Numbered from the stretch's first letter, positions 47,886 through 62,260 are shown. The stretch is DNA of 64,000 bases from Burhinus oedicnemus (GCA_008921705.1 VFFE01006081.1:61624-125623), one strand, 5' to 3'. A program made the numbers and translations. The notes: a model not told the origin generated them from the sequence alone.

Positions 47886-50800
47886 ATCCCTCACGGGACT
47901 GATTAGTCCTAGGTGATGCACAAAGGGGACTAAGGGATTTTCCTCTTGTCAGTCTTGTATTTCCCATCATATTCCTCACCTCCACTGGGAAATGTCTGGA
48001 GATCAGCAAATCTCAGAAGCTGAAGATCCCTGGCAAATTTTCAGGAGCTGTCAGGGCAGGGATTTCTTTTTTTTTTTTCCCTATGGTCTTGCTCACCCTA
48101 CAAGCAGTCAAGAAGAGCCTACTTGAAAAGGTTACAAGAGGAGAAAAAAAGAGGCATACAGCTTGGATTCTGGCTGACAAGCATGTGTGCCCTGCACCAC
48201 CAGGACTGATGATCCTCATCATAGGTATCTTATCCCCCTGGGGCAGTGGCTGCTCTCCCTGTTTGCATAAACGTTTCATCCATTTGGAGATGAACTCTTG
48301 ACTTGCTAAGCATTTGTGCCAAGCCCTCATAGCTGCAGAGCCCACAGTAAAGGGATGGAGCCTGGGATACCACTGCAAACCCTGTCATAGAATAAAGGAG
48401 GCTGGGCTACACCAAAATCCAGTCCCCGTGTATAACACACACAGCTTGTTTTCCACTCCGTCAGTAACACCGCATCCGTAGGAACGCACAGTGACCCAAC
48501 TCCATTAATTCCCTTGTAATGCAGCTCCTGACTTACAAGCCACGAGCCTGGTTCTCACTTGCCAGGACTGTGCTGGCATTTGTTCTGTTTTCTTATGGAA
48601 ATTACTAGGCAAACTGCCCCAGCCATCCTTGTTATTAATTTTTCCCCACTACATCCACCTGCCTCCCTGTCACTTAGCCATGGGCACCAGTTAGTGCTTC
48701 ATTCAAGCTGAGAGGAGCACCTTGTACGTGTTTGGGCATATCTGTGTACATGTATAAGCATTTTCTTTGGCAGGTAACAATTAGAAAACTCTTGTGGAGA
48801 GTCTAAAACATCACTACTGATGATACCAGCCAGGTTACTTGGTGGTAAAGGAGACCAGCTGTGTCTTGAGTTAGGAACAGCTGACTCAGAAGCTGGCCTC
48901 AATGGAGCCAAGTTCAATAGCTCCAGCAGAAGAGAGCAACTAAACATCAGGAGACAGTAAAAGAGACTCAGTCAAATCCTTTGAGGACACTTTTTGTGCG
49001 GTAAGAGGTTTTTGTTTGTTTTCTTAAGACACTGGATGAGATTTATTGGTATAAGAGTCAATGGCTTATTTAAAATAAAAATCAAATCATCACTGGGAAG
49101 TTTATTATTTAGTTGGTCATTTAATATTTATGAACAACAATTGCCTGCAAATTAAGAGCTTAATCATCCAAGAAACACCAGCAGCAAATTTCTCCCCAAT
49201 ACAAATACAAGGAGATTCCTGAGCTATTACGCCAGTTGGCTTTTGCCCATCTTGTTATAAAAAGAATACTTGCAAACTTCCTCATGAAACAATAAATTAA
49301 AAATTAATTACAAAACACCCAAAGAGAACAGAAATGCAAACCCAGAGGAAACGCCTAGACAGAAAATGGTAGGATTGGCTTCCTTCCAGAATGCTAACAG
49401 ATCCCAAGATTCGGGGTCACACTGCAGAATTCTATTCTCAAACCTCAAAAATACTCAAAAACCCATCAAAATCTTCAGAAATGTTGCTGTGAAATAGATT
49501 CAGTAAAATATGCAATATACAAACCTTAATGTACTTCTGTGTGGACAGCAAGAGCAAGGAACTGTGCAATAAACATTGCATGACCATTATGTAAAGAGGA
49601 ATATATATATGCACATTGACATATTTTTTTCCCCATAATTTTATTCAGAATTACAGATTTATGAATATGAGGGTATGGATATTTTTCAAGATCTCCTATA
49701 TGATTGTTTTATCTCCTCTCAGGCCTCCTCACTTCATTTGCCTGATCCAAAAGCAAGGAGCCCAGTCATAGCAATGTGTGGGACCAGCTTGCCTCATTTA
49801 TAGCTTCTCAGCTGAGGGTAGCTGTCTGTAGAGCTCCTTTTTCTGTGGGTCTTGGATCAAGCCCCCTTGATCCCAGACAGGCAATCCAGGCCATTAACCA
49901 GTGCCTGACTGGAGATCAGAAACTATGTCTGGGGTCTGCAAGTGAGTGAAAAGCTAGAGTCAAACCAGGCACATTGGGATGCCGGGGGTCTTCTAGCAGA
50001 TCCAGCAGCTGGAGTCAAGTCACAACCACCAACTGTTGGCTAGGGAGGTTTGAGGTCTGGTTTGCTGGATTTATCCTTTTCTTGGAGCACAGTTTGGGTT
50101 GCATTAACTTGGTGGGGCAGCAGGCTGCTTGTTAACCCGCACAAGCTCATACGTCAGGTAAACAAATAACAAGGTAGTAATGAGTGCCTTGAAGCTGCCT
50201 CACAACCACTTGGAGAATCTCTGATGATTTTCCATGTCATCACAAGAGCAGGATGCATTTCAGGTGTTCTCTTCGGGTCCTCTGACTGTCCAAGGTGCTC
50301 ATGATTGGGATAGTTAAAACAAGTAATTACTACAATTATACTTATGCTTACGTGCTGCAGTACTAATGAGCCATATTGCATCTACTGTAACAGAGAAAGC
50401 CACTGGAGACAAAGGCCAACTACAATTAGCAGCTCACAGGGCTGCTCCTTGAGCTGGTGTAGTCAATTCCTCTAGTTTGAATATTCAGTGAAATTTTCCT
50501 GTTCGTCAGCGCCAGCTGACAATCAGCACATTACCCTGCTGTTTTCTCTTTCTAAGCTGTGGATTAGCAGAGTCTTGCAGCCACAGGTGAGGTGAAGTTC
50601 ACTGATCTTTTGTGCCCCTCAACAGGACCAGGCACATGAGCAGGCAGCTCCACTTCTTAGAGTGAAAGTACAAATCTGCATTCTGCAAAGGAAAGGATTA
50701 AAATGTCATCAAAGGTGAAAGAAGAAATTTTCAGGGTGAAAACTCCAATTTCAATGAAATTATGGCAGTAGCCCTAGATAAATGTGAGGGTGGGTTGGCA

Positions 50801-51993
50801 GTAAGTTTGGAAGCAGTCCATTTACTGATTAAATTTGATTTTACACGTATAGCCATGCTAAACCCCAATTATCGTTATTCAGGAAAAGCACCTGGATTAA
50901 TCAGACCTGCCACATCCATCTTTTTCTAATGCCTATTCCACATTTATCTGAGTGGCTGTGACTCCGACAGAGGAAAATTTCACCAACTGATTTAAAGCAC
51001 TGATTAGTTTTACAGCTTTTGTATTTCCAAAGCTGCAGGTAGGAAGAGTCAAAATCAGATCTCCCCACTTTCTTCCCTTCCCTCCCAAACAGACCTGGAA
51101 GTGACCTGCGTGGCACCAGAGGAACCTGAGGAATGTGCCTTCCATCAGGGCTCCTGGGAGCATGGGGCCTGGACTGGTGGCATGCCCAAGGGGGGTTTCT
51201 CCTCTGTTCCGTAAGTAATGTCACAAAAAGTGAGATGCCCCAATATTGTCATTGGGTGACAAAGTCTAACTGCAGGGGAGCACGAGGGGATCCAGTGTGG
51301 GGGTGAAGGCAGGAGTCTGTCTGGAGACACAGGAGTATGCAAAACACCCAGTGCAACGAGTGACAGTCAAGAGACCGAGTGTCGCAGACAGACACACGTG
51401 GCATTGGAGCTGTTTTGGTCAGGGGGTGCCCCTCCATGGGGAAGACACAGTGCAGGAGGAAAACATGCAGTGAGGGGAGAAGGTTTTGGGAACAGGGCTG
51501 TGTCTGAGCTGGCCGGCTGTATGCTAGGGACAGCGGTGGAGCAGCTGGAGACCGGCTCATTTGACTGATCTGGACTTCATTAGCACTTCTGTCCCCTCCA
51601 TATCAGTAGGTCTGGCATGTCATCCTGCTCCCATCCAGTGATAACCTTGTGTCAGGGGAAGAGAGGATGCTTTTTAATAACATATCTTGGAGAGAGGCAG
51701 TTCTGGCTCTTACCGCCAGCGATAGCCGGGCTGTCTGAGCAGGGTGGGCTGAAGAAACACCCAGCTGAGCTCAGTAATTGTTTCTGGCCACTGATTGTAT
51801 GTAAGAGCCTGTGGATTCTCTGGCTATTCCCTGCTGGCTGAAATGCCTGTGGACGGACAGACATTGCCACTACTTAGACGACTCTCTTGAGCTGAAGGAA
51901 ATCTCTCCTTTAGAGTTTCCCTCAACAAGTGAGATGACATCAGCTCTGTGGGTGGAAAAACGTATTGAAAACCTGTCAAAATTCATTGTATTT
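47886..51993. other. Non-coding interval, nothing assigned
   Basis: No gene or repeat family recognised. 49040-49330 is AT-rich with several TTTAAT/AATTAA cores and might be regulatory, but it is not distinctive. Open frames are at most 121 codons. Confidence 0.5.
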
Positions 51994-52090
51994 TCAGAGA
52001 TGCAGAGATGTTCAAGCTAGAAATGCTGTTATAACCAGCTAGTCTCAACTCCTTCCCATCACAAAGGTTGGAGAATCTCACCTGGGCACT
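51994..52090 (-). mobile_element. Ancient CR1-like LINE 3' end
   Basis: On the + strand: TCAGAGATGCAGAGATGTTC, AAGCTAGAAATGCTGTTATA, ACCAGCTAGTCTCAACTCC, ATCACAAAGGTTGGAGAATC, TCACCTGG. This follows the reverse complement of an old CR1 3' end (CATAGATTCATAGATGTTAAGG..AGAAGGGACCATTATGATCATCTAGTCTGACCTCC..CACAGGCCATAGAATTTCACCC) along its full length. The LINE therefore lies on the minus strand. Its high divergence suggests insertion long before the LTRs. Confidence 0.5.
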
Positions 52091-55000
52091 TTTACTGTTT
52101 CCAAAGCTAGAAAAATTGAATCTAAAGGCAGAGTTCAAATGTTCAGCAAGAAGGGAATTGGTACTGGGACAGACAGTCAAGAGACAGAGTACATTCTCTT
52201 GCTTATGATTTTTTTCTTACAACTGGATGACTTTCCTTAGGATAAACTGGTACTAATCAGAATTATTTTACTGATCTAAGATGTGCCAACTGGTACCCTC
52301 TGGTCTGTATTACACAGGGAATATAAATGTTTTGTCCTACCTTTGGCATCCATACATCTTTGAAACCTGGGATCACTGGGAACCGAATTTGTGAGCTGCA
52401 TTTTGTAACGTGTGACAAATCTGCTCACCAGGAACCTTGCAACATACTGGGGAAAGTCTGGATGCTTGTGTGCATTTGGCTGCAGATGAAACATTGTCCA
52501 TGAAACAACATGTCCTGAGAACATGCGTGACTGGGTTTTGCAATAGCCAGTCTGCAGTATGAAGAACAATTCAGAGGAGGCCAAAAATTGGTTTCTTCTC
52601 CCTTTTTGATCTCTGGCTTCACTGTGCCTTCCTCCTGTGAGTGAAGAGCACAAGGCTGTGTGCTTGCTCTGTTAAACAACTTCAACTTTCTTTTCTTTGT
52701 ATGCAGAATGATTATAGTCCTCCTGCCCTCTCTTGTTTCCCAGAACATTTTCTCCCTTCAGTTCCAACGGACCAGTTTCCGACATTTAGTCTCAACGCTC
52801 TGAAGCCTCCCCTGAATTTAACAATCATGCAGTAAGATTTTGAAAGTTAATAACACATTTTTATGGAGAGGAAAAGCACTTGAAGAAAAGCATGGAAAAT
52901 TATGCACAGATCAGAATTTCTGAAAGATTTTGCAACTTCATAAAGCCTTATAAATATAAAATGGGCTTCTCAGAGGGACAGCTTGAACACTTCCAGAAGC
53001 CAGGAAAATCGCCGTGTAACTAGTCTGAGCACAGCGCAATGCTTTCTGCATACTTCCTGGCAACGCAAATGCTAGCAGCCCTCTTCTTGGAGGTCCTATC
53101 TTTATAAGCAACCATCAGCACAGCTTCTATCTTTGCTGGATTTCCCAACCCATTTTTGAAGAGCTGCCTGACTTCTATTCCACGCACAGTTTTGCAGTTC
53201 CCAAGTGTCAAATCTGGGATGGGAATTCCACCTCTCCTTTACTGCACCGCCGGCAACTCCACGCAGTTTCTGATCTCTGCTCAAGCCAACCTCGCTCACT
53301 CCATGACTTTTTCCCTCCCAGTGTGAGCTGGGTTCCCAGTGCAACCTCAGACTGTTATTTCCTAGAGGCCAGACAACCCGGCAGAGAAAAATATTTTAGG
53401 ACTTATTCCTCTTTGTCCCCTTCCTTTTCTTCCATCAGAGTTCAAAACCTCTTTTCAAAGCTTCCCTCTCGCTCTTGGCAAATATTCAGAATAATTTGAC
53501 TTTCCCCTCCTACTCTGGTAAGTTTTTTCTTTTCTCTCTGTCACTCAGACATAGGCAAAGATCTAACATTATGCCTGCTGAACAGCTCTGCAAAGGAATT
53601 GGAGATAATATAGCCAATGGGACTGAGAACTTGTGGTGGTGGTGAGTTTGGCCAGAAGTTTGGTGCTATGTGCCATTATGCCATGTGTATATGCAAATGT
53701 GACTTTGTGGCAGAATAATACATCAGCTGTGACAAAAGTACATGGTCAAGAGATGAGAGAATCTTGACTTACTGAGGACACAGGCAGCAGAAAGTCCTCA
53801 TGAGCTAATGGGAATATGATGCAAAATATCCAGAGCCAGACCAGGACATAAGGGTCTTTGGGTCCTCCTGGTGAACAGCCTGTGAATGCTAATGCTGCTA
53901 ATTAGTTAAGGGAGATGCTGTTATAAATAGAAGAGCTGACTGAATCTTTTTGTGGCAGATAAGCTGTACAATGAATTTAGTCATTTCCTGTTTAAGAGCA
54001 TGGCAATATTTATAAAGCTATTTTTAATTGTCCATTACTGATAATTACTTGGTTTAAAAAAAAGCGACATCATTATGGAAGAACTGAACTACACGTTTAT
54101 CAGAAATTAACATCAACCAAGCCCTTCAAGTTGGCTGCCAGGGAAGATCGCCTAGGTGGCAGACACATGTACTTTTAACCAATGCAACAGTGATTTTCCA
54201 GCTGACATGAATTTTGAGCACTCACATTTCTCCTTTTACCATATTTTTTTTTTTACCATAAAATAACTCCTTTCCCTCTGTCCATGGGAGAGGGGACAGT
54301 GGCACTTTGCCTTAGACAGGGAAAAGAGATTCTCTGCAAAGCCCAGGCTTTATTTGAATTGCAGTTCTCACCAGAAGAGTGACCCATGATACACGAAATA
54401 AATTCCTATGTCAGAAAATCCCCCAATCTTTAACACGCGGGGAGTTGCAGCAGGCTAACAGCTGGTGCTTCATCGCTTGTGTCCAAATGCTGTTGCCCAC
54501 ATGCTTGACAGTGAATTAGCTGCTAATAATGGATAGCCAGACTCTTCTGGAGTGAAACATTTACAAGAACCGACATGCTGCCAAGTTTAAAGCCTGGGAA
54601 CACAAGGCAATTTCAAACCTGTCATTTCCTCACAGAAAGGGGATTATTGCTTTGTTATCAGCAAAGATACTATGTTATGTAGCTTTCCTGCCCTTGAATT
54701 ATCTGGGTCATATGGGATGGCCATGGGTTATATTGAAAAATACATCTTCTGGGTCTGTGTGTTTATATAATGTATATATGTCTATATAAACCTCTAGCAT
54801 GGAATTCACTGGTTATGTACATACCCAGTGCAGTTGCACAGACCACATAGATACAAGCGCCAGTACTTACAAACTTGCCGATTGCCTTAGCCTCTGCAAC
54901 AAAGATTTATTGTTAGCTCAGCTCCCTGTTTTCAGCATTCAAGGTGCCTCCCCTGATAGGTGTAAGGAATCAGCGCAGCACCTGAGGCACTGATTGAAGG

Positions 55001-57532
55001 TAAAGTTGGCAAATACCCTTGCTTTATTCTTTGCGCCGCAAGGCTTTGGCTTGTATAGTTGAACCTTCACTGCTTTATCCAGTGAAAGGTGCTCTGAGAG
55101 CCATCTCTTGATCACAGTATTTCTATAGTTGTGCTTATTTCCGGTCATCAATACATACAGGATCCGGTAGATGATAAAGTTGCCAGTTCATATAGAATGT
55201 GGATTGGGCTGTTGCATCAAGAAAGAAGCAGTTGATCCCGCTTTCACTGTGGGCCAAGGCATCTTGTGCTAACTGCTGGGTTTTGCAAGGCATTTCTGTG
55301 GTTCCTGATGCTCAGCGTGTACATACTGGAGCTTCAACTAATGCATTCACATGCCTGTACTGCAGAAAAGTGAGACATGCAGCTGGGCTGGAGCTAGTTT
55401 TTGAAAACACCTGGAACCCTAAATCAGGAAAGGTGTCTCAGCCATGCTCTGGCTTTTCACTAAAGCAATGCTTCTGCTGCTGAGTGTCCTTTTTACTAGT
55501 TAATGAGCAAGAACCACAGTGGACAAATTCATAGTAAGCTACTGGTTTGGAGAAGAAACCTTCTGCAATCGTAAGCCTTGTTTCATTTTTGATATGACAT
55601 CGAAGCGTACAGTGATAATGCACTAATATTTTGTTCCTATTTGGTAATTAACAATGTAAGTATTCTCAGGGTGCTCTCCAGTCTTTTCTTTTGCACATTT
55701 ATTTCCTCTGCTTCGCAGTCTTTACATAAACTGGCCTGAAAAATTGCATTACTCAGCACATGCATATTTCTCAAGGAACAGTTTTAACTTGAATATAAGT
55801 TGCTTTCTTGTAGCTCCTCAAAAAGCTGAGAATGTATTCAGAGTATCCAAGGCTCATGTCCTGTAGTTTTCCAACAGAGGCTGTCATCATGATCTACAGA
55901 AAACAGGATTCAGCCTTACATGAGATACAATTCCATCATCCTGTGCAGTGAAATAAATATGTATGTGTGATGTACCTACACATCTATAGTATATGCCTAT
56001 ACATATACATCTTTGGCATTCACTTATATAAGATATGTCAGTTAAAATAACGTGTTTAAATATTTAGGCTATAAACAAAACATTGGGAGGTTATGAACTT
56101 TGAATAAATTCTTATAGTTAATACGCATATGCATTTACCTTTGCAGGGCAGTACCTGCTTAATAAAATGGTGTTGTACTGCAGAATTGCCTTTGATTTAC
56201 AGCAGCAACAATGTGCTGATTGACTCAAAGGAATTGAGACAGCAGGTCTGGCTCTGCCATGAGATTTAATGTATTTCTTTTAACTGTTTCTAAGTGCAAG
56301 GCAGCTGCATCAGTCAGGAGGCACTGGCATGTTTTAAAAGGGCATTTCCCTCACAAAAGCAGCTATAAGGCATGGGAAATTTAAATTTCTCGCTGCATGA
56401 AAACCAGAGGGTGAAGAGAGGCTGTTTGAAGGGCTCATTGTTTGAGAATTTCTTTTAGGATGCATTTCTTCAGTAAATCTGTAGAATTCACTGCTTCTTA
56501 TTCTAAGCCGAGTAGGAAAAAACATAATTCTTCCTGTCAACACCTTGGATTAAAAATGATGAAACAAGCATTTGTGGCAGGTTAATTGTTCCTTGGGTAT
56601 TTGCAACCCTCGCGCAGAGTGGGTGTGAATATTAACTCCGTCAAGTAGCAGGCTTTCCACACGGGGAGGCTGTATTAGCCAGACGTGTACGGGCCCCAGC
56701 AGGCTCCCTACCCAGACAGCCTGTGCACGGCAAGGTCAGCTCGACCTTCCCTAACTGTTAGCTGAATCAGTAAATACGGCGTTACAGAGCTCGCAAAGCA
56801 AGGCAGCAACACAGCCTGCAACGGAGGGAGGGGAATAACACAGGTTTGGAGTAGAACTATTATTCCTTCAGAAGCCCATAGCTATAAAAACCACGACAGA
56901 AAAATGTTTAGTAGACGTTTCCATCTCCCATGTAAATAGCCAACTCGCTTGTCTATCACAGGCACGCAAACACAGCTGCTCTTTTTCCCAAAGACCTGTG
57001 GTCACGTTAAAGCAAGTAGCTGGTGTGCTAACATTCGGATTCACCTAAGATTAGCTGGAGTCGCATATATTGAGACCTGGAAGTTGTCAGGCTAATCTAG
57101 CATCAAAGCAAGAACTGTATTTTTATGACTGCATCTAAGTATGTGTTGTAGGGCTTGCTTGTCTCTTGATATTTCATTCTGCTCAGCTCTCCAGCTCACC
57201 GAGTGTGTGCGTATCCAGAAATCTGGGGAAGCGCTGTAACCAAACTGACAGCAGAACCAAAGAGTGGCCAGGGCTGGTCTTTCCACACAGGTCCTGAGAG
57301 AGGAGGCTGACTTGTCTGCCTCTGTGCTGGAGCTCTTTGACTCTCCAGAGGCTGTCAGCGTGAGCAGCACTTTGATGAAGTCGGGTTACTCGGTCTGGTC
57401 TAGGAGGTAACGTTAGAAATCAAATGTGCACTAATCTTTCACATTCATCCCATCTCTCATTACTCTTGTGCCTAATATGACTGTTAATGCATTTATTCTT
57501 GCAATGCTGTCTTGGGGCAGAGTGGTTCTATA
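52091..57532. other. Non-coding interval, nothing assigned
   Basis: No gene recognised. 53990-54070 has AT-rich homeodomain-like cores (TTTTTAATTGTCC, GATAATTACTTGG). 54755-54792 and 55960-56040 are TA-rich. Open frames are at most 125 codons without family resemblance. Confidence 0.5.
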
Positions 57533-57612
57533 ATCCTGATTTTGCAGAGAGGGAGCTGAAGTGCAGCGTCACCTGGCGAAGGTCAGGCAGGAAAGCCTGA
57601 GGCAGAAAGGGG
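57533..57612 (-). mobile_element. MIR-like SINE fragment
   Basis: On the + strand: CCTGATTTTGCAGAGAGGGA, GCTGAAGTGCAGCG, CCTGGCGAAGGTCAGGCAGG, AAAGCCTGAGGCAGAAAGGG. This matches the reverse complement of MIR over about 80 bases (CCCATTTTACAGATGAGGAAACTGAGGCACAGAG..CTTGCCCAAGGTCACACAG..AGTGGCAGAG). It is the clearest SINE relic in the window; sense is minus. Confidence 0.52.
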
Positions 57613-60600
57613 AGCACAACAGCTTTCTTAAACCCTCAGAGACATTCCTGCCCATCAGACTAATCCTGTGGGGGATGAGGATTGAGCAGGGCAGGCTCGC
57701 AGGCGTAGAGCTGTGACTCACTTTTACCCTTTCAGTGCCTTACGCTGAAGGATGTCTCCATGTCAGCCAGCGGGAACAGCCGTAGCAGCTGCATTCCTGG
57801 GATATGTATAGGTGACACTTGCTTTTGCGTTCACGCGCCCAGGATAAGGGTAAAGCCAAAGCATCCCCTCAGGTTTCATTTTGAAGCTGCTTCTGAGGGA
57901 TCCAAAGGGGTCATGGTGAGAAATGATAGCAGAGAGGGCAGGAGGGAGGATGGATAAAGAGGGCATTCTTGAAGGAAAGCACAATGTTTTGGAAAGAGGC
58001 ACCCAGCCTCACTCAGTGCTGGGAGGAGAGGCTCCCAATGCTGCGGTGGTGGCACCAGCAGCTCAGGGGTGAAAATGCTCTGCCTCTTTGGCGCTGAACT
58101 TGCTTTGCATTTATGCTGGTATGTGCTGGGGCCCAGAAATGAGACCTTCTTCTGTTCTTCATCTCTCTCTAGACTCAAAGGGAAGAGTCACCTTGGGTCC
58201 TCTTCCCAGCCCACTCCCTGGCTGCTGCCTTGCCTTGCCTGCCCGGAGGCTGCTCTTCTCCCACCCATTTCGACCCAAGTGGCAGACATTGACTGGTCTG
58301 GAGCAATGACACCTCTTCTCTCTGGACACATCGGAGAATGCCAAGACATTTTGGGCAGCACTGACAGACAGCCATCACCCCTGTCTTTCATTAGCAGCTT
58401 GGCTGATTTCAGCATGCCTCTTTGGGAAGGGACTAGGGAGACAACCCCAAGATGCATCTAATCAGCTGCAATTTTTGCAGTGATGCATTATCATTGCTTT
58501 GCACCCTGTGTCATATGGTTCTTATTTACACATAAATTCCTGCTTTGCTTTGCTTCCAGTTTTCTTTGCGGTCCCCAGGGATTAATGCAGCCTCTTGTTG
58601 TGAATGCAGCTAGACATGGGGCAGAGCTGGGAAGTCATGTCCCAAGATGAAGTTTTGATCTTGCTCTCATTCCTAGCCTTAATTTTGTGACCAGGATGCA
58701 AATCAAATGTAAATACATGGACCTTGAGTCTGTCTTAACTTTCTGAGATATCTTAATAGAGATGCTTCTGCTTGACACTGCTATGTGAAGAATTCTGCAC
58801 CAATTATGTATCTGGATTAAACTGCTTTTAGCTGGATTTAGCTCCAGTGGCCCAGACCCCATCTTCTTCTGTGGATGAGGCCAGATGCAGGCGTCCCAAA
58901 AAGCAACCAAAGAGCTCAGTCTTTTTATGGGTGACCGTTTGCTACTGATGCAAATAACCAAGTGCAGTGACCCAGCAGCGGTCCCCGAGTGTGTTATCTC
59001 ACTTGGTCTACCAGGAGAGCGTGGGTGCTGGGCAGGGTGGGCGACAGCCAGGGCAGTTCCTGGGACACCCTGCTGCCCTGCAGTTAATTTCAGGGTGCGC
59101 TCCCCTGCATCTGGCTGAGCAGATGTGCGAGTGTGATAGCACCTCCTGAAAAACATGAGTTTTATTCCTTTGCAGGTGTTTTTCCTTTTCCTCCTGTGCT
59201 ATTTTTACTCTGGTTTGAACTGGTGTTTAATTTGCCTCTTTTCACTTCTTGCCTCTAATAACAACTCTCTCTCATCTCACTGCTTTGCCTGATCGTTTTT
59301 CCTCCTTCTTTGTTAGATGTCTGGTTTCTCATGTTCTTCTTTCTTCTCCCCCTGCGTATTCAGTCTTGCACACTTCTCCTCACATACATTTTTATGTATT
59401 GTTTATCTGCACAGCTCCCCAGGGCGAGTTTGGTGAATGTCTTACAGGGCAGGGGAGAAGGTCCCGATCCTGCTAGCTGCTCGGACGTGGGCACACAGAG
59501 AGCCGCTTCCACGAGCAGGGCAGATCAAGAGACTAATCTCTGCTAAAGAAAGACCGTTGCAATGGTCCCGTACCTTATTCCTGAGCTTCAGCCTACCTTC
59601 TCGTTCACTGAATTTGCTCTTTTGCTGGGGCATCTCAGTCCTATCATAAAGAGTAAAACATCAGGTGTCCCTGCGTGAGAGTTGGAATTAATGAAGTCTT
59701 ATTTCCTATGGGTTTGTTTCCCATAGCTGGCTGACTGTGATCTCTAAGAAAAAAAGATCCGGTGCTGGCTTTTTGTCTTGGTGGAGCTCCATGTGACTCT
59801 CTCAGTGTCCCACTTCTGACACCTCTGCAGTCTGTCCCCTGTTCAAAGGGCTTTTGTGGTCTCTTGTACGCAGATACCTGTTTTCAGAAAATCGATAGGA
59901 ACTCCCTCACCCTCCTGTCCTCTACCACTCCAACAGACTTGGTTGAAACAAGGCACAGGCTTCAGCAGAAGGGTTCAGGATTGCAGCGTGATTGCCAAAG
60001 CCATGTTTTCCTCAGAAAGAGGGCAGCTAGGCTTGCCACAAGAGTGTTTTTCTGTCTTTCTGCCTTTCAGCCCTGCAGCAACAAGTGGCCTGAGAAAATT
60101 CTCCCCAGCCGTTTGTGGTTAAATACGGGGACCTTCAGTTACACGTGGTTGTTTTCATCTGCGGCACCTCTCAAGAAGTAGTTTCTGAAACCGGACAACA
60201 GCAGGTTCCTTGAGACAAGTGTGTGGCTGTGAGTCTGCGGGACCATCCCCAGCCAATTCCCTGACCAAGGGCTCCCCCTTTTCTCTGGGGCTCTTATGGA
60301 CCCAGTGGGTGGCTGCGAACTAACAGAAGTAGATAGAAGAAAGAAAGAAGGGTACAAATAAGGATATTGCTGTGTGACTCTACCTACAATTGGGATTTAA
60401 GCTCCCATCTAGCCAGCTCACTCATGCACACATGTATTTTGGGTTTTTGAAAAGTGGGATTAGTCTGGTCAAATTCTCCTTTTGCATTTTCAATTTCCTT
60501 CTCTCCACCCCCACCAAGTGTTACTCCCTAGCAGAAAAAGACCAGGAGAGTAGTGTGCCTGTCAAAGATCTGCTAGATAAGTGACTCCCTGCAGATTAAA

Positions 60601-62159
60601 AAAAAAATTACAAAAATCAAAGGCCTGTTTAGTTATTCTTGTATTGTTCAAAAGTGCTGAGAGCCTATCCCAGAAGCAGATATTTAAATGCTCGCCCAAC
60701 CCCAAATCCTGCCAGGCCCGCCCTGATGGAGCTTTCCATGCCGTTTCTGGTGATGTTGGGTCAGCCTTCAGTGACATTATGACCTTTGTTGGCACGGGAT
60801 GGTGCAGGACAAGTCATATGGCGCCGCAGCCACCTGCCCTGTGGGAACTGGACTTCCTGCTGGAGGAGTCAGTGCGGTCCCATCACCTGCAGGATGGAGC
60901 TGGCTCCTGCCCTCACCAGTGAGGAGACTGGGGTCTGACCCCCAACAATCATGAGCTGCAGCAGACACGGTAGTTGTCCAGATGGTTAAGTGGGAGAGTT
61001 TTTCCTGTTTCTGTGGGAGTTTTGAAGATTTGTAAATTATTTTCTTGCTTAGTGTTTTAGAACAGAAATTAAACTCCCAAATTGTTCATGGCAGATTTGG
61101 AAAAGAAACAAGGAGTCAGGACAACCTCAATATTTCATCTTTGATTTTGACTTTTTAACATTTTGTTTTTCTTCTTCAAAAGCCAAGAAAGCAGTTAACA
61201 TGCAGAATAGAAGTGTTTCTCATGAACAGAAAGGAAGAAATGTTTCTTCTATCTTCTCTTTCCCACAAAAAGCTCAAACTTATGGCAAAGAAACATTTTA
61301 AAAAAGAGAAAAAAAGAAACAAACTGACAGGTGAGTGGAATGACTGATGACTGAAGGGGGTATTGGGAACGTGGTGTTTGTATATCTACTACATCATGAG
61401 CCAAAGCTAAGAGTCAAACTGAAAGACATCTAATTAGTTAACAACCTCTCCATTTAAGTACATTTTAAAAAGTCAAACAATGGCAGGAAGAAGCTGGGCT
61501 CACCGCCGCCTCTGCCCCAAAATATCGTTGTTCATTCTCATAGCCTGGCCAGAGGCCAGCTGCTTTCAAGCTTTTAGCCACAGGGTGCATTTAAAAACCA
61601 TTCTGTGCTCCTGTTTTCTTGTCAGTCTGGGTGAAATTATTGTAAATAACCATTTTCAGGTATGGCCATGTCCAAACAGAGTGTGGTTTTGTGTTCTCTG
61701 GAGTTGGTTGGAGCAGGGAGCAGAAAGGGTGTGTAGCTCCAGAGCAGAGGACTCAAGCCTTTCCAGGGTCTTCTCCTGCAAACACCTGCTCAAGCCTGAT
61801 GGTGTTTTTTCCTGCCAGGATCTGGCTCTTCAGCAAACATGGGGGGCTTGTTTGAGGTCTGCACATGCACTGATTGAAATCTGGTCAGTGCTATCCCCTG
61901 ATGGTGTCAGTTCACCACAGCCTTCTATGGGTGGGATGAAACCCCAAAGAAAAGACAAAAGCCATTGCACAGAGCTGTGGAAATACACAGGTGAGGGAGG
62001 CAGATCTCCAAGGAAAGCCTCTACCCGAGAGTGTTTGGCCGTTGTTTTTCCTGTGGATCTAGGGATTGCTTTCGTGAGGTCCCCAGCTAGCCTGACGTCT
62101 ATAGGACAACATATGACTAGTGAAGTCCTCTTTTATTTCTCTTAAAAATCTTTGCAGGA
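57613..62159. other. Non-coding interval, nothing assigned
   Basis: No supported gene. The longest open frame of the window, 221 codons on + (61480-62145), lies at the right end. It has an irregular Cys/Trp/Ser-rich composition, no domain and no splice or start context that convinces. It is treated as chance. Confidence 0.45.
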
Positions 62160-62260
62160 AAATGATTTTTTAAAAAACAAACAAACAAACAAAAACCCCC
62201 AAAAAACCAAAATCCAAAAAAAACCAACAAAAGAACCAACACCTTTTTTTTTCTATTTCA
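62160..62260. repeat. A-rich / (AAAC)n low-complexity stretch
   Basis: AACAAACAAACAAACAAAAA followed by A-rich CCAAAA repeats, then a T run. This is simple low-complexity DNA, perhaps the eroded A-rich tail of a retroposed sequence, but no body is recognisable. Confidence 0.65.

Noticed and set aside
61480..62145. Longest open frame, 221 codons on +
   Set aside because: A frame of this length is marginal but possible by chance in six frames of 64 kb. Composition is irregular and Cys/Trp-rich, no domain or conserved motif is visible, and no intron or exon context supports it.
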